Assembly (NCBI GenBank): GCA_041165405.1
Contig: JBEANL010000005.1
Coordinates: forward strand, 14,033-78,032
DNA: 64,000 bases
Origin: Methylopumilus sp009926035
Lineage (GTDB): Bacteria; Pseudomonadota; Gammaproteobacteria; Burkholderiales; Methylophilaceae
Direction of reading: 5' to 3'
Each line of letters begins with the position of its first letter. Position 1 is the stretch's first letter. A program made the translations under genes and the position numbers. Positions 16,138 through 25,694 of this stretch are shown here, piece by piece. The notes under the pieces were generated by a model, which worked only from the letters and a program-made list of their open reading frames with translations, was not told the DNA's origin and searched no databases.

Positions 16138-18867
16138 TTAATGTGCCGCATCCCAGTTTAGTCCAACACCAATATCAACGATAAGAGGAATATCTAGTTT
16201 TGCAACACCCTCCATTAAGCGAGGCAATTCTTTTTGCAATATTTCAATTTCATTTTGGGGTACTTCAAATACAAGTTCATCGTGTACTTGCATAATCATT
16301 TTTGTTTTTAAGTGCGCATTTTGATTCAGCCATTGATCAACGGCAATCATTGCTAATTTAATGAGGTCAGCTGCAGTGCCTTGCATAGGCGCATTAATCG
16401 CAGCTCTCTCCGCCGCAGCTCTTCTAATACCGTTTGAACCATTAATTTCCGGAATCCATAGTCGCCTTCCAAATAATGTTTCTACATAACCTTTATCTTT
16501 AGCAAATAGTTTTGCATCTTCCATGTATTTTTTAACACCAGGATATCGAGCAAAATAAGTTTCTATGTAATTTGCTGCGGCGCTGCGTTCAATACCGAGT
16601 GATTTTGATAAACCAAAAACACTCATTCCATAGATTAATCCAAAATTAATGACTTTTGCATAACGTCTTTGTTCATTAGAAACACTATTCAGCTCACACC
16701 CAAAGATTTCAGCTGCCGTGGATTTATGAATATCTTCATTGTTCTTGAATGCATCAAGTAATCTTTTATCTTGAGATAAGTGAGCCATAATTCTTAGTTC
16801 GATTTGTGAATAGTCTGCAGATAAAATTGATGATCCTTTGTTTGCAATAAATGCTTCCCTTATTTTTCTACCCTCTAATGTTCTGATAGGGATATTTTGT
16901 AAATTAGGATCCGAACTTGCAAGGCGTCCTGTGATTGCGACGGCTTGGTTATAGCTGGTATGAATGCGTCCAGTATTAGGATTAATCATTTTTGGCAATT
17001 TATCAGTGTAAGTTGATTTAAGTTTAGATAAACTTCGATGTTCAAGTAGTAGTTTAGGTAAAGGATAATCAAGGGCTAATTCTTGCAAGACGTCTTCATC
17101 GGTAGAGTGCGCTCCCGAAGGCGTTTTTTTCAAAGACTTAATACCTAATTTATTAAATAAAATATCTTGTAACTGTTTGGGTGATGCGAGGTTAAAAGGT
17201 TGCCCCGCTAATTGATAAGCCTCTTCTTCAAGTAGCAGAATTTTTTTACCAATTTCATGGCTTTGTTCATTTAATTTTTTGTCATCTACAAGCACACCAT
17301 TTCTTTCAATCTTTAAAAGAACTTCAGCTGTGGGCATTTCAATATTTTCATAAATGAATTTTAGTAGCGCATCATTTTCAATAGCAGGATTAAAAAATTG
17401 ATTTAATTGCAATGTAATGTCGGCATCTTCAGATGAATAATGGGATGCTGCATCAATATCGACCTCATTAAATTTGAGTTGATTCACACCTTTGCCCGCA
17501 ACTTCTTCATAACTTATACAGGTATGACCTAAATGTCTCAAGCTTAAATTATCCATACCATGGCTTTGATGACTTTCTGTCACATAGCTTTGAAGCATCG
17601 TATCGTGCTTAATACCTTTAAGATGAATATTATGATTTAAAAAAACATGCGCATCATACTTTATGTTTTGTCCAATTTTTTTGATCTTCTCATCCTCTAA
17701 AATGGGCTTCAGAAAGTTTAATACAGCATCAAGCAATAACTGTTGAGGGGCTCCAGGATAATCATGTGCTAGAGGAATATAGGCTGCTTCTCCTGGGGTC
17801 ACTGCCATAGATATACCTACAATTTTTGCTTGCATTGGGTCGAGTGAGTTTGTTTCGGTGTCTATACAAACATATTTTTTTTCTTTGATTTTTTCTAGCC
17901 ATGAATGTAATAAAGTTTCTTCAAATATTGTGTCGTATTTAATTTTAGAAATAAAATGACTTGGTGATTTAATAAATGTTTTTTCTTCATCACTTTTACT
18001 TGATGAAATTACTTGAGGACCACCCTCTTTAATTTCATTAAGCCAATTCTTAAACTCAAATCTTTTGTATAAGTTTTCTAACGCGGATGAGTCTTGTTCT
18101 TTAGGTTTCAAATTGTCCCAATTTTTATCGATATCTAAATCACATCGAATCGTAATAAGATCTTTAGCTTTAGGAATCCAATCGAGTGCTTTCCTTAAAT
18201 TTTCACCGACTACCCCTGAGAATTGAGAAGCATGCGCTACGATATTGTCGAGCGTTTGATACTCATTAAGCCATTTCAATGCAGTTTTAGGACCTACTTT
18301 TTCAACGCCAGGTACATTATCTGATGTATCTCCAATAAGTGTTAGATAATCAATAATTTGGGTCGGCATTAATCCAAACTTATTTTTGACACCTTCGATA
18401 TCGAGTTTTTCATTCGTCATCGTATTAATTAAAGTGACATGGCCATTTACAAGCTGTGCTAAATCTTTGTCGCCTGTAGAAACAACCACATTAAATTGAT
18501 GTTGGGTAGCTTCTTTGCATAATGTGCCAATTACATCATCAGCCTCAACACCTTCTTGAATAATAATAGGCCAGCCCATCGCAGTAATTGCCTCATGAAG
18601 CGGTTGGATTTGAGCTCTTAAGTCATCAGGCATCGCTGAGCGATTAGCCTTATACTCGGGGTAAAGATCATTTCTGAAAGTTTTTCCTTTTGCATCAAAA
18701 ACGCAAGCGCTATAATCAGAAGGAAACTCTTTATGAAGTTTTCGGAGCATATTTAATACACCGTAAATAGCCCCGGTAGGTTCTTGGCGACTGTTTCTTA
18801 GATCAGGCAATCCGTGAAATGCCCGATAGAGATAAGAAGAGCCATCGACCAATAATAGTGTTTTCAT
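16138..18867 (-). CDS. polA: DNA polymerase I
   Basis: 909 residues with all three activities. N-terminal 5'-nuclease (about 1-290): LLLVDGSSYLYRAFHG, GVEADDVIGTL. Proofreading 3'-5' exonuclease (about 320-500): exo I motif CIDTETNSLD is intact, so proofreading is probably active, unlike in many short Pol I proteins. Polymerase (about 510-909): motif A DYSQIELRIMAHLS, motif B RRYAKVINFGLIYGMSVFG, motif C QVHDELVFEV. It acts in Okazaki fragment processing and excision repair. Its start codon is only 21 bases from the divergent LOG gene. Confidence 0.97.
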   Translation of the reverse strand: MKTLLLVDGSSYLYRAFHGLPDLRNSRQEPTGAIYGVLNMLRKLHKEFPSDYSACVFDAKGKTFRNDLYPEYKANRSAMPDDLRAQIQPLHEAITAMGWPIIIQEGVEADDVIGTLCKEATQHQFNVVVSTGDKDLAQLVNGHVTLINTMTNEKLDIEGVKNKFGLMPTQIIDYLTLIGDTSDNVPGVEKVGPKTALKWLNEYQTLDNIVAHASQFSGVVGENLRKALDWIPKAKDLITIRCDLDIDKNWDNLKPKEQDSSALENLYKRFEFKNWLNEIKEGGPQVISSSKSDEEKTFIKSPSHFISKIKYDTIFEETLLHSWLEKIKEKKYVCIDTETNSLDPMQAKIVGISMAVTPGEAAYIPLAHDYPGAPQQLLLDAVLNFLKPILEDEKIKKIGQNIKYDAHVFLNHNIHLKGIKHDTMLQSYVTESHQSHGMDNLSLRHLGHTCISYEEVAGKGVNQLKFNEVDIDAASHYSSEDADITLQLNQFFNPAIENDALLKFIYENIEMPTAEVLLKIERNGVLVDDKKLNEQSHEIGKKILLLEEEAYQLAGQPFNLASPKQLQDILFNKLGIKSLKKTPSGAHSTDEDVLQELALDYPLPKLLLEHRSLSKLKSTYTDKLPKMINPNTGRIHTSYNQAVAITGRLASSDPNLQNIPIRTLEGRKIREAFIANKGSSILSADYSQIELRIMAHLSQDKRLLDAFKNNEDIHKSTAAEIFGCELNSVSNEQRRYAKVINFGLIYGMSVFGLSKSLGIERSAAANYIETYFARYPGVKKYMEDAKLFAKDKGYVETLFGRRLWIPEINGSNGIRRAAAERAAINAPMQGTAADLIKLAMIAVDQWLNQNAHLKTKMIMQVHDELVFEVPQNEIEILQKELPRLMEGVAKLDIPLIVDIGVGLNWDAAH

Positions 18868-18888
18868 TGTTTAACTTTGAAAGTTTTT

Positions 18889-19617
18889 ATGTCAGCAGAT
18901 AAAAAGATACCTAAATTTAACGGCCCAGAATTGTTTGATGAAACTCATAATGAAAGTGAATCCTGGTATGCATTTGAAATTATGTCAGAATTTGTTGGCG
19001 CTACCGAAAAACTTAAAAAAATAACCCCAGCTGTATCTGTGTTCGGAAGTGCTAGGGTGAGTGAAGACCATCCTTACTACAAACTAACCGTTGATATAGC
19101 AGAGGCTTTATCCAACGCTGGTTTTAGCGTAATTTCTGGCGGTGGCCCAGGTCTTATGGAAGCCGTTAACAAAGGAGCTTCCTTAGGCAAGGGTCCCAGT
19201 ATTGGCCTTAATATCAACTTACCTCATGAACAAAAGCCGAATGAATATCAAGATATTTCAATTAATTTTAAATATTTCTTTATGCGTAAAGTGATGTTTA
19301 TTAAATACGCTTCAGCATACGTAGTTTTACCTGGTGGATTTGGAACTTTGGATGAATTAATGGAAGTGATTACACTTATTCAAACGGGTAAATCAAGAAA
19401 AATCCCTATTATTTTAGTAGGAAAAGAGTTTTGGTCTGGGTTGCTAGGCTGGTTAAAAGACAAGATTGTAAAAGAAGGGATGGCGCAAGAAAAAGACTTG
19501 GATTTGATTCAGATTCTTGAAGAGCCTAAAGAGATAGTAGATGCAATATTTAATCATTATGAATCAATTGGTTTTACGCTAACGCCGGCGGAACGAAAAG
19601 CTCAGCTTTACTTATAA
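18889..19617 (+). CDS. LOG-family nucleotide phosphoribohydrolase-like protein
   Basis: A 242-residue Rossmann-fold protein with both LOG signatures: GGGPGLMEAVNKGA (84-97) and PGGFGTLDELMEV (148-160). The family cleaves nucleoside 5'-monophosphates to base and ribose phosphate; it is often misnamed lysine decarboxylase. The frame is open up to a TTG at 18877, but GAAAG at 18879-18883 sits 5 bases before the ATG at 18889, so I prefer that start. It is divergent from polA with almost no spacer. The physiological substrate is not readable. Confidence 0.85.
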   Translation: MSADKKIPKFNGPELFDETHNESESWYAFEIMSEFVGATEKLKKITPAVSVFGSARVSEDHPYYKLTVDIAEALSNAGFSVISGGGPGLMEAVNKGASLGKGPSIGLNINLPHEQKPNEYQDISINFKYFFMRKVMFIKYASAYVVLPGGFGTLDELMEVITLIQTGKSRKIPIILVGKEFWSGLLGWLKDKIVKEGMAQEKDLDLIQILEEPKEIVDAIFNHYESIGFTLTPAERKAQLYL

Positions 19618-19667
19618 ATTGTCAAATAAACCATACCATCTATAGGTTTTTTGCTAGAATCTTGTCT

Positions 19668-20012
19668 ATGAAAATACAAAATACAATCAAAGCTTTTTTA
19701 TTCGCAACTGCCTTCATGAGCTTAAATGCCATGGCTGAAAAAAAACTCGAGCCATTAGAAGAAGTGAAGCCTCCACCTAAGAATTTTGAAAGTGATATTG
19801 TGGATGAACCTCAAATTACCATCACTAAAAAAGGCGCTGACACTGTTGAGGAATATCGAATTAATGGCGAGCTTTATATGATGAAAGTCACACCTCCTGC
19901 TGGCGGACCTTCATATTATTTATTGAAGGAAGATCAAGACGGTGGCTGGGCAAGATATGACGGCCCAAGCCAGCCTTTAACAGTGCCTAAATGGGTAATA
20001 TTTAGATTCTAA
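19668..20012 (+). CDS. DUF2782 periplasmic protein
   Basis: A 114-residue protein with a signal peptide (MKIQNTIKAFLFATAFMSLN then AMA) and a short mature domain rich in charged residues, with the conserved block VEEYRINGELYMMKVTP and the tail DGPSQPLTVPKWVIF. This matches the betaproteobacterial DUF2782 family, of unknown function and often located near polA and thrB. I use the ATG at 19668 because it gives a clean signal sequence; a TTG two codons earlier is possible. It ends in a strong terminator. Confidence 0.8.
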   Translation: MKIQNTIKAFLFATAFMSLNAMAEKKLEPLEEVKPPPKNFESDIVDEPQITITKKGADTVEEYRINGELYMMKVTPPAGGPSYYLLKEDQDGGWARYDGPSQPLTVPKWVIFRF

Positions 20013-20021
20013 ATTTTTTTG

Positions 20022-20046
20022 AAAGGGCTTTTAGGCCCTTTTTTTT
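20022..20046 (+). terminator. Terminator directly before the thrB start codon
   Basis: Stem AAAGGGC (20022-20028), loop TTTTAG, stem GCCCTTT (20035-20041), then T to 20046. The thrB ATG begins at the next base, 20047. The only purine-rich stretch near thrB, AAAGGG, lies in the upstream arm of the hairpin. Confidence 0.85.
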
Positions 20047-20967
20047 ATGTCTGTTTACACATCAGTTAATATTGAAGAATTAAAAACCTGGCTTCAAGAT
20101 TATGCTTTGGATGATCTCACTGATTACCAAGGTATTAAATCTGGCATCACGAATACCAATTATTTTTTGATAACAGCGCATGATCGTTTTGTATTAACGC
20201 TCTTTGAAAAAAACAAGATAGAAGACCTCCCTTATTTCGTAGACCTTATGGCTCATTTAGCTGAGCATTCTTTTTTATGTCCTAAGCCAATTTTTAAAAA
20301 AAATGGTACAGCTTTAAGCATTTTAAAAAATAAACCTGCTTTAATCGTGACATGTTTAAAGGGGAAAGAACTTACAAAGCCCGAAGTCAAACATTGTGCG
20401 GCTGTAGGTAAAAGTTTGGCGGAGCTCCATGCGAAATCAGCCAATTTTCAAGCTCAACATCAAAACACAAGAGATCTTAATTGGATCAAAAAAACAGCTG
20501 ACTCTTTATTTGATGCATTGCCTCAAGATGAGAGTCAATTATTAAAAGAAGAAATTCTTTATCAAGAAAAACAAAATTATAAACTCCCTATATCTACGAT
20601 TCATGGAGATTTATTCAGAGACAATGTACTTTTTTTAAATGATGAAGTAACAGGTTTTATAGATTTCTATTATGCATGCACAGATTATCTTATTTTAGAT
20701 GTGGCAATTGCTGTAAATGATTGGTGTGTGAATGTTGACGGTTCTTTTGACAAAGCTAGATTGAATGCTTTCTTAGATGCTTATAAAAAGATAAGATCAT
20801 TTAATGATAATGAAGATCAAGCTTGGAATGATATGTTGAGATTGGCTTCATTAAGATTTTGGGTTTCAAGGCTCAACGATTTCTATCATGTAGTAGAAGG
20901 CGAGCTTACCTATACAAAAGACCCCAATCATTTTAAGAAAATTTTAAAACAACGTATTGGTTTATAA
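20047..20967 (+). CDS. thrB: Homoserine kinase (APH-fold, ThrB type II)
   Basis: Phosphorylates homoserine on the way to threonine. The 306-residue protein is of the aminoglycoside-phosphotransferase-like type found in Pseudomonas and Betaproteobacteria, not the GHMP type of E. coli. It shows SGITNTNYFL near residue 36, HGDLFRDNVLF with the catalytic Asp around residue 188, and GFIDFYYACTDYLILDVA for metal binding. The N-terminus MSVYTSVN is typical, so the start is sound, although no ribosome binding site fits outside the abutting terminator. The membrane protein gene follows after 18 bases. Confidence 0.92.
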   Translation: MSVYTSVNIEELKTWLQDYALDDLTDYQGIKSGITNTNYFLITAHDRFVLTLFEKNKIEDLPYFVDLMAHLAEHSFLCPKPIFKKNGTALSILKNKPALIVTCLKGKELTKPEVKHCAAVGKSLAELHAKSANFQAQHQNTRDLNWIKKTADSLFDALPQDESQLLKEEILYQEKQNYKLPISTIHGDLFRDNVLFLNDEVTGFIDFYYACTDYLILDVAIAVNDWCVNVDGSFDKARLNAFLDAYKKIRSFNDNEDQAWNDMLRLASLRFWVSRLNDFYHVVEGELTYTKDPNHFKKILKQRIGL

Positions 20968-20985
20968 ATTTTAAGGTCAATTAAT

Positions 20986-21756
20986 ATGAAAAAAATTACA
21001 TTCCGAGATTCTATTCGTTGGAATAAAGAAAGTTATATGCTCTTCAAAAAAACACCCAATCAATCCTTGATGCTGAGCTTAGCTTATCTCTTTATTTTTA
21101 TGTTGTTGCCTTCAATGCCCATGGTTCAAATTTTTTCAATTGTATCTATTTTAATTTGGCCAATATTTTTAGTATTCGCAGTGAACTTTTACAAAATTCA
21201 TGACAAGAATAAGGCTGAAAAATTTTTAGCGGTATATGAAAAAATTAAACCTAGGCTAGCTACGTTATTAATACTTGGCCTTATCTGCTTATCTTATGCT
21301 GGTCTAGTGTCGATGGTGTTAAATTCTGAAATGCAAGAATTTATTAAATTATCAGAAAACAATAGTGAGTTAATTAGCGTGATTAATAATTTTGTACCGA
21401 TGATCGGAAAATTAATCTTACTTTTACTTCCATTGCTTATGGCGACGTGGTTTTCACCGATGCTAATCGTTTATAACCACTATTCACTCTTCAAATCGAT
21501 CAAATCAAGTATCGCAGGATGCTTAATGTATATTGCCCCATTAGGCCTTTCATGGCTTATTTTTTCAACAACAGCGATATTATTTATGTTGTCGTGTGGC
21601 TTGTTGATTGGATCTCTAGCTTCGTTCTTTCCTTCGATAGGATCTTCATTAATGGGTGCGATTATTTTCTTTGCATTACTTGTAATCACATCAGTGATGT
21701 TTGCATTTCAATATATCAGTTATCGAGATATTTTTAAATCCGCCAAAAGTTATTAG
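20986..21756 (+). CDS. BPSS1780-like six-helix membrane protein
   Basis: A 256-residue inner-membrane protein with about six hydrophobic segments. The N-terminal pattern FRDSIRWNKESYMLFKKTP followed by two close membrane segments is characteristic of the BPSS1780 family of Betaproteobacteria, whose function is unknown. It lies 18 bases after thrB and probably shares its transcript. Its TAG overlaps the stop codon of convergent uvrD in the bases TTAG at 21753-21756. Confidence 0.72.
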   Translation: MKKITFRDSIRWNKESYMLFKKTPNQSLMLSLAYLFIFMLLPSMPMVQIFSIVSILIWPIFLVFAVNFYKIHDKNKAEKFLAVYEKIKPRLATLLILGLICLSYAGLVSMVLNSEMQEFIKLSENNSELISVINNFVPMIGKLILLLLPLLMATWFSPMLIVYNHYSLFKSIKSSIAGCLMYIAPLGLSWLIFSTTAILFMLSCGLLIGSLASFFPSIGSSLMGAIIFFALLVITSVMFAFQYISYRDIFKSAKSY

Positions 21757-23909
21757 TGTTTAAAAAGTTTTGCGTATTCCATCGCAAGCCATTTTGTGCC
21801 TGCTTTATTAAATTTAATTTGAATTCTTAGGTCGTTGGAATTACCTTCATAACCTAAAACTGTTCCTTGGCCAAATTTTTCATGCATAACAGATTCACCA
21901 ATTCGCCAAGTATGCTTCTGCTGACTAGGTTGCGAGTAACTCTCCTCAATTTGATCCACATTATTTTTAAGATTAATAGTATTAATGTATTTAACAAGAC
22001 TCTCAGGAATCTCCTCTAAAAATCTTGAGGGCATTCCATATCTTGTTTGACCATGAAGCATTCTTGATAGTGCATAACTTAAATATAATTTTGAACGAGC
22101 TCTTGTTACAGCAACATACATAAGCCTTCTTTCCTCTTCAAGACCTTTGGATTCGAATAAACTTTGTTCGTGAGGACATAACCCTTCTTCAAGGCCAGAA
22201 ATAAATACTACGTCAAATTCTAGGCCCTTAGATGAGTGAATCGTCATGAGTTGGATGGCATCTGCACCTTCACTGGCTTGCATATCACCACTTTCTAAAG
22301 AAGAATAATTTAAAAAATCTCCTAGTGGATTTGATGATTCATTGTTGTCATTATTTAGAAAAGTTGCGGCAGCAGAAACTAATTCATTTAAGTTGGAGAC
22401 TCTATCAAGACCATCTTTTTCGTTGGTATAGTGATCTTTAAGTCCTGATTCATTAATAATAAGATCAATCATTTGAGGAAGCGTTAGCCCTTCAAAACCA
22501 CTTTCAATATGTTTTATGAGTTGGATAAAATAAGGCAGACCCTTTTTAATTACAGAAACTTGATCAGATAATTTCTCCGCGGCATCCCATAAACTACAAT
22601 TATCGCGTCTAGAAATATCTTGCAGGCTTTCTAATGATCGACTACCAATACCACGCGTCGGAAAATTTACAATTCTTAAAAAAGCACTGTCATCATTTTT
22701 ATTTGCAATGAGTCTTAGATAAGCGATAGCGTGTTTAATTTCGGCGCGCTCAAAGAAACGCAACCCGCCATAGACACGATAAGGTAGGTTAGATGAAAAA
22801 ATGTTGTGTTCAAGAACCCGAGACTGAGCATTGCTTCTATAAAGAATAGCAATATGATTTAGTGGGACGCCTTCTCTATGAAGCATTTTGATTTCATCTA
22901 CAATAAATTTAGCTTCATCAATATCTGTATGGCCGGTATAGATTCTAATAGGGTCACCTTCTCCAGCTGAAGTCCACAAGTTCTTGCCCAATCTATTTTT
23001 ATTATGATCAATAATGGCATTTGCTGTATTGAGGATATTACTTTTAGATCTGTAGTTTTGTTCGAGCTTAATAATTTGTTTGACATGAAAGTCTCTTTCC
23101 ATGTCTTTCATATTTCCAACCCTTGCACCTCTAAAGCTATAGATAGATTGATCATCATCACCTACAGCAAATACAAAACTGCTATTACCCGCAAGAAGTT
23201 TTAACCACTTATATTGAAGTTCGCTTGTGTCTTGAAATTCGTCAATCAGAATATGTTTAAATCGATCTTGATAGTGTTGACGTATTGCTGCATTTTTTTC
23301 AAAAAGCTCATAGCATCTTAAAAGTAATTCACCAAAATCAACTAAGCCTTCTTTTTGACATTGCTTTTCATATTCAAGATATATTTCATTTAATTTTTTT
23401 GAATGTGTGTCGTAAGTATCGACATGAGAAGCTCTTAATCCCTCATCTTTACATCCATTAATATAGTGTTGCACTTGTTTTGGTGCATAAGTCTGATCAT
23501 CCACATTCATGGTTTTCATAGTTCTCTTGATGAGAGATAACTGGTCCTGACTATCTAGAATCTGAAATGTATCAGGTAAGTCTGCATCTCTTGCGTGTGT
23601 TTTAAGAAATCGATTGCATAAACCGTGGAATGTGCCCACCCACATACCTCTTGTATTAATGGGTAGTTGCATGGTGATTCTTTCTAGCATTTCTTTTGCA
23701 GCTTTGTTGGTAAATGTTACGGCAATAAGTCCAAAAGGACTCACCACATTCGTTTGGATAAGCCATGAAATTCTAGAAGTTAATACTTTAGTTTTGCCGC
23801 TTCCCGCACCAGCTAAAATGAGTGCAGATTCATTTTGAAGCGTGACAGCTTCAATTTGTTTTTCATTTAGATCTTTGAATTGATTTTGATTGGGAAGGGA
23901 TGCATTCAT
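21753..23909 (-). CDS. uvrD: UvrD/Rep-family DNA helicase
   Basis: Superfamily 1A 3'-5' DNA helicase of 718 residues. Motifs: Walker A AGAGSGKTKVLTSR (about 34-47), motif II LIDEFQDTSELQYKW, VGDDDQSIYSFRGA, QNYRSKSNIL, MTIHSSKGLEFDVVF and YVAVTRARSKLYLSY. The C-terminus (about 665-718) has the Tudor-like WRIGESVMHEKFGQGTV segment seen in UvrD and PcrA, favouring UvrD over Rep. Roles are nucleotide excision and mismatch repair and clearing of stalled polymerases. It lies downstream of groEL behind a terminator. Confidence 0.93.
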   Translation of the reverse strand: MNASLPNQNQFKDLNEKQIEAVTLQNESALILAGAGSGKTKVLTSRISWLIQTNVVSPFGLIAVTFTNKAAKEMLERITMQLPINTRGMWVGTFHGLCNRFLKTHARDADLPDTFQILDSQDQLSLIKRTMKTMNVDDQTYAPKQVQHYINGCKDEGLRASHVDTYDTHSKKLNEIYLEYEKQCQKEGLVDFGELLLRCYELFEKNAAIRQHYQDRFKHILIDEFQDTSELQYKWLKLLAGNSSFVFAVGDDDQSIYSFRGARVGNMKDMERDFHVKQIIKLEQNYRSKSNILNTANAIIDHNKNRLGKNLWTSAGEGDPIRIYTGHTDIDEAKFIVDEIKMLHREGVPLNHIAILYRSNAQSRVLEHNIFSSNLPYRVYGGLRFFERAEIKHAIAYLRLIANKNDDSAFLRIVNFPTRGIGSRSLESLQDISRRDNCSLWDAAEKLSDQVSVIKKGLPYFIQLIKHIESGFEGLTLPQMIDLIINESGLKDHYTNEKDGLDRVSNLNELVSAAATFLNNDNNESSNPLGDFLNYSSLESGDMQASEGADAIQLMTIHSSKGLEFDVVFISGLEEGLCPHEQSLFESKGLEEERRLMYVAVTRARSKLYLSYALSRMLHGQTRYGMPSRFLEEIPESLVKYINTINLKNNVDQIEESYSQPSQQKHTWRIGESVMHEKFGQGTVLGYEGNSNDLRIQIKFNKAGTKWLAMEYAKLFKH

Positions 23910-23953
23910 GAGGTGTAATGCTATCCTAAATTATTGGAAGATAAAAAAAAGAT

Positions 23954-23986
23954 TAAAAAAAAGACCTCTTAAGAGGTCTTTTTTTA
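23954..23986. terminator. Intrinsic terminator after groEL
   Basis: A perfect palindrome with AAGACCTCTT (23961-23970) joined to AAGAGGTCTT (23971-23980), flanked by an A-tract and a T-tract. It lies between groEL and uvrD (both minus strand) and should stop read-through from the highly expressed groESL operon into uvrD. Confidence 0.85.
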
Positions 23987-24000
23987 TTGCTGCTTTTGAG

Positions 24001-25653
24001 TTACATCATACCGCCCATGCCACCCATACCGCCCATGCCACCCATATCACCTCCGCCCATTGCTGGAGCGTCGTCTTTAGGGAGTTCAGCTACCATACAG
24101 TCAGTTGTTAACATGAGACCGGCTATAGATGCTGCATGCTGTAATGCAGAACGAGTAACTTTAGTAGGATCTAAAACACCCATCTCAACCATGTCGCCAT
24201 AAGTTTCATTTGCAGCGTTAAAGCCATAGTTGCCTTTACCAGCCACTACGTTATTAACGACGACTGATGGTTCTACACCAGCATTTGCCACAATTTGTCT
24301 TAAGGGCTCTTCAACAGCGCGAAGTACGATTCTAATACCTGCTTCTTGGTCTGCATTTTCACCTTTAACTTTAGCAATTGCATCACGAGCTCTAATTAAA
24401 GCAACGCCACCACCAGCTACGATACCTTCCTCAACAGCAGCTCTTGTTGCATGAAGTGCATCTTCAACACGCGCTTTCTTTTCTTTCATTTCAATTTCAG
24501 TCGTTGCACCTACTTTAATCACAGCAACACCACCTGCGAGTTTTGCAACACGTTCTTGAAGTTTTTCTTTATCGTAATCGCTTGTCGCTTCTTCGATTTG
24601 TGTTTTAATTTGAGCAATGCGCGACTTAATATTTTTTTCGTCACCTGTGCCATCGATGATGATGGTATTTTCTTTACCCACTTCAATTCTTTTTGCTTGA
24701 CCTAAATCTTCAATTTTAATTGTTTCTAATTTCAAACCTACTTCATCTGAAATTACTGTGCCACCAGTAAGAATTGCAATATCTTCAAGCATTGCTTTTC
24801 TTCTGTCACCAAAACCAGGGGCTTTGACTGCAACAGTTTTTAAGATGCCACGAATGTTATTGACTACTAAAGTCGCAAGAGCTTCACCTTCAATATCTTC
24901 AGCGATAATAAGGAGAGGACGGCTTGATTTAGCAACTTGTTCAAGTGCTGGAAGTAGATCTCTGATGTTAGAGATTTTTTTGTCATGCAATAAAACGTAT
25001 GGATTTTCTAATAATGCAATTTGACGATCTGCATTATTAATAAAGTAAGGTGAAAGGTATCCGCGATCAAATTGCATACCTTCTACAACGTCAAGCTCGT
25101 TTGTTAAGCCTGATCCATCTTCTACTGTGATTACGCCTTCTTTGCCTACTTTATCCATTGCATCTGCAATGATTTGTCCAATAGAGTGATCAGAGTTGGC
25201 AGAGATAGAGCCAACTTGAGCAATTTCCTTGCTTGTTGTACATGGCTTACTTAATTTTTTAAGCTCAGCAACTCCGCCTTCAACAGCTTTGTCGATACCT
25301 CTTTTGAGATCCATAGGGTTCATACCCGCTGCGACTGATTTCATGCCTTCGCGAATAATAGCTTGTGCTAATACAGTTGCAGTAGTTGTACCGTCACCTG
25401 CGATATCAGATGTTTTGGATGCAACTTCTTTAACCATTTGTGCACCCATATTTTCAAACTTATCTTTAAGTTCGATTTCTTTTGCAACTGATACACCATC
25501 TTTAGTGATTGTAGGTGCGCCGAATGAACGCTCTAAAACAACATTTCTTCCTTTAGGACCAAGTGTAACTTTCACTGCGTTCGCTAAAATATTTACACCA
25601 GTAATCATCTTTTGGCGAACGTCGTCACCAAATCTTACGTCTTTTGCTGCCAT
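24001..25653 (-). CDS. groL: Chaperonin GroEL (Hsp60)
   Basis: The 60-kDa chaperonin subunit, which forms the double-ring folding chamber with GroES. At 550 residues it has the usual length; visible are VTLGPKGRNVVLERSFGAP (30-48), the ATP site GDGTTTATVLAQAI near residue 86-99, GGGVALIRA near 414, and the C-terminal GGM repeat tail GGMGGMGGMGGMM. It follows groES by 41 bases under the CIRCE-bearing promoter. Codon use looks enriched for preferred codons, as expected for high expression. Confidence 0.98.
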   Translation of the reverse strand: MAAKDVRFGDDVRQKMITGVNILANAVKVTLGPKGRNVVLERSFGAPTITKDGVSVAKEIELKDKFENMGAQMVKEVASKTSDIAGDGTTTATVLAQAIIREGMKSVAAGMNPMDLKRGIDKAVEGGVAELKKLSKPCTTSKEIAQVGSISANSDHSIGQIIADAMDKVGKEGVITVEDGSGLTNELDVVEGMQFDRGYLSPYFINNADRQIALLENPYVLLHDKKISNIRDLLPALEQVAKSSRPLLIIAEDIEGEALATLVVNNIRGILKTVAVKAPGFGDRRKAMLEDIAILTGGTVISDEVGLKLETIKIEDLGQAKRIEVGKENTIIIDGTGDEKNIKSRIAQIKTQIEEATSDYDKEKLQERVAKLAGGVAVIKVGATTEIEMKEKKARVEDALHATRAAVEEGIVAGGGVALIRARDAIAKVKGENADQEAGIRIVLRAVEEPLRQIVANAGVEPSVVVNNVVAGKGNYGFNAANETYGDMVEMGVLDPTKVTRSALQHAASIAGLMLTTDCMVAELPKDDAPAMGGGDMGGMGGMGGMGGMM

Positions 25654-25694
25654 TTTTATTTCTCCAAAATATTTATGAATGAATGTTTAAGGCT

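Noticed and set aside
24001..24060. Short tandem repeat at the 3' end of groEL
   Set aside because: It encodes the normal Gly-Gly-Met tail of GroEL.
25229..25678. A 149-codon open frame on the plus strand opposite groEL, and several shorter ones nearby
   Set aside because: They mirror the strongly biased codons of groEL on the other strand, have no family features and no ribosome binding site.
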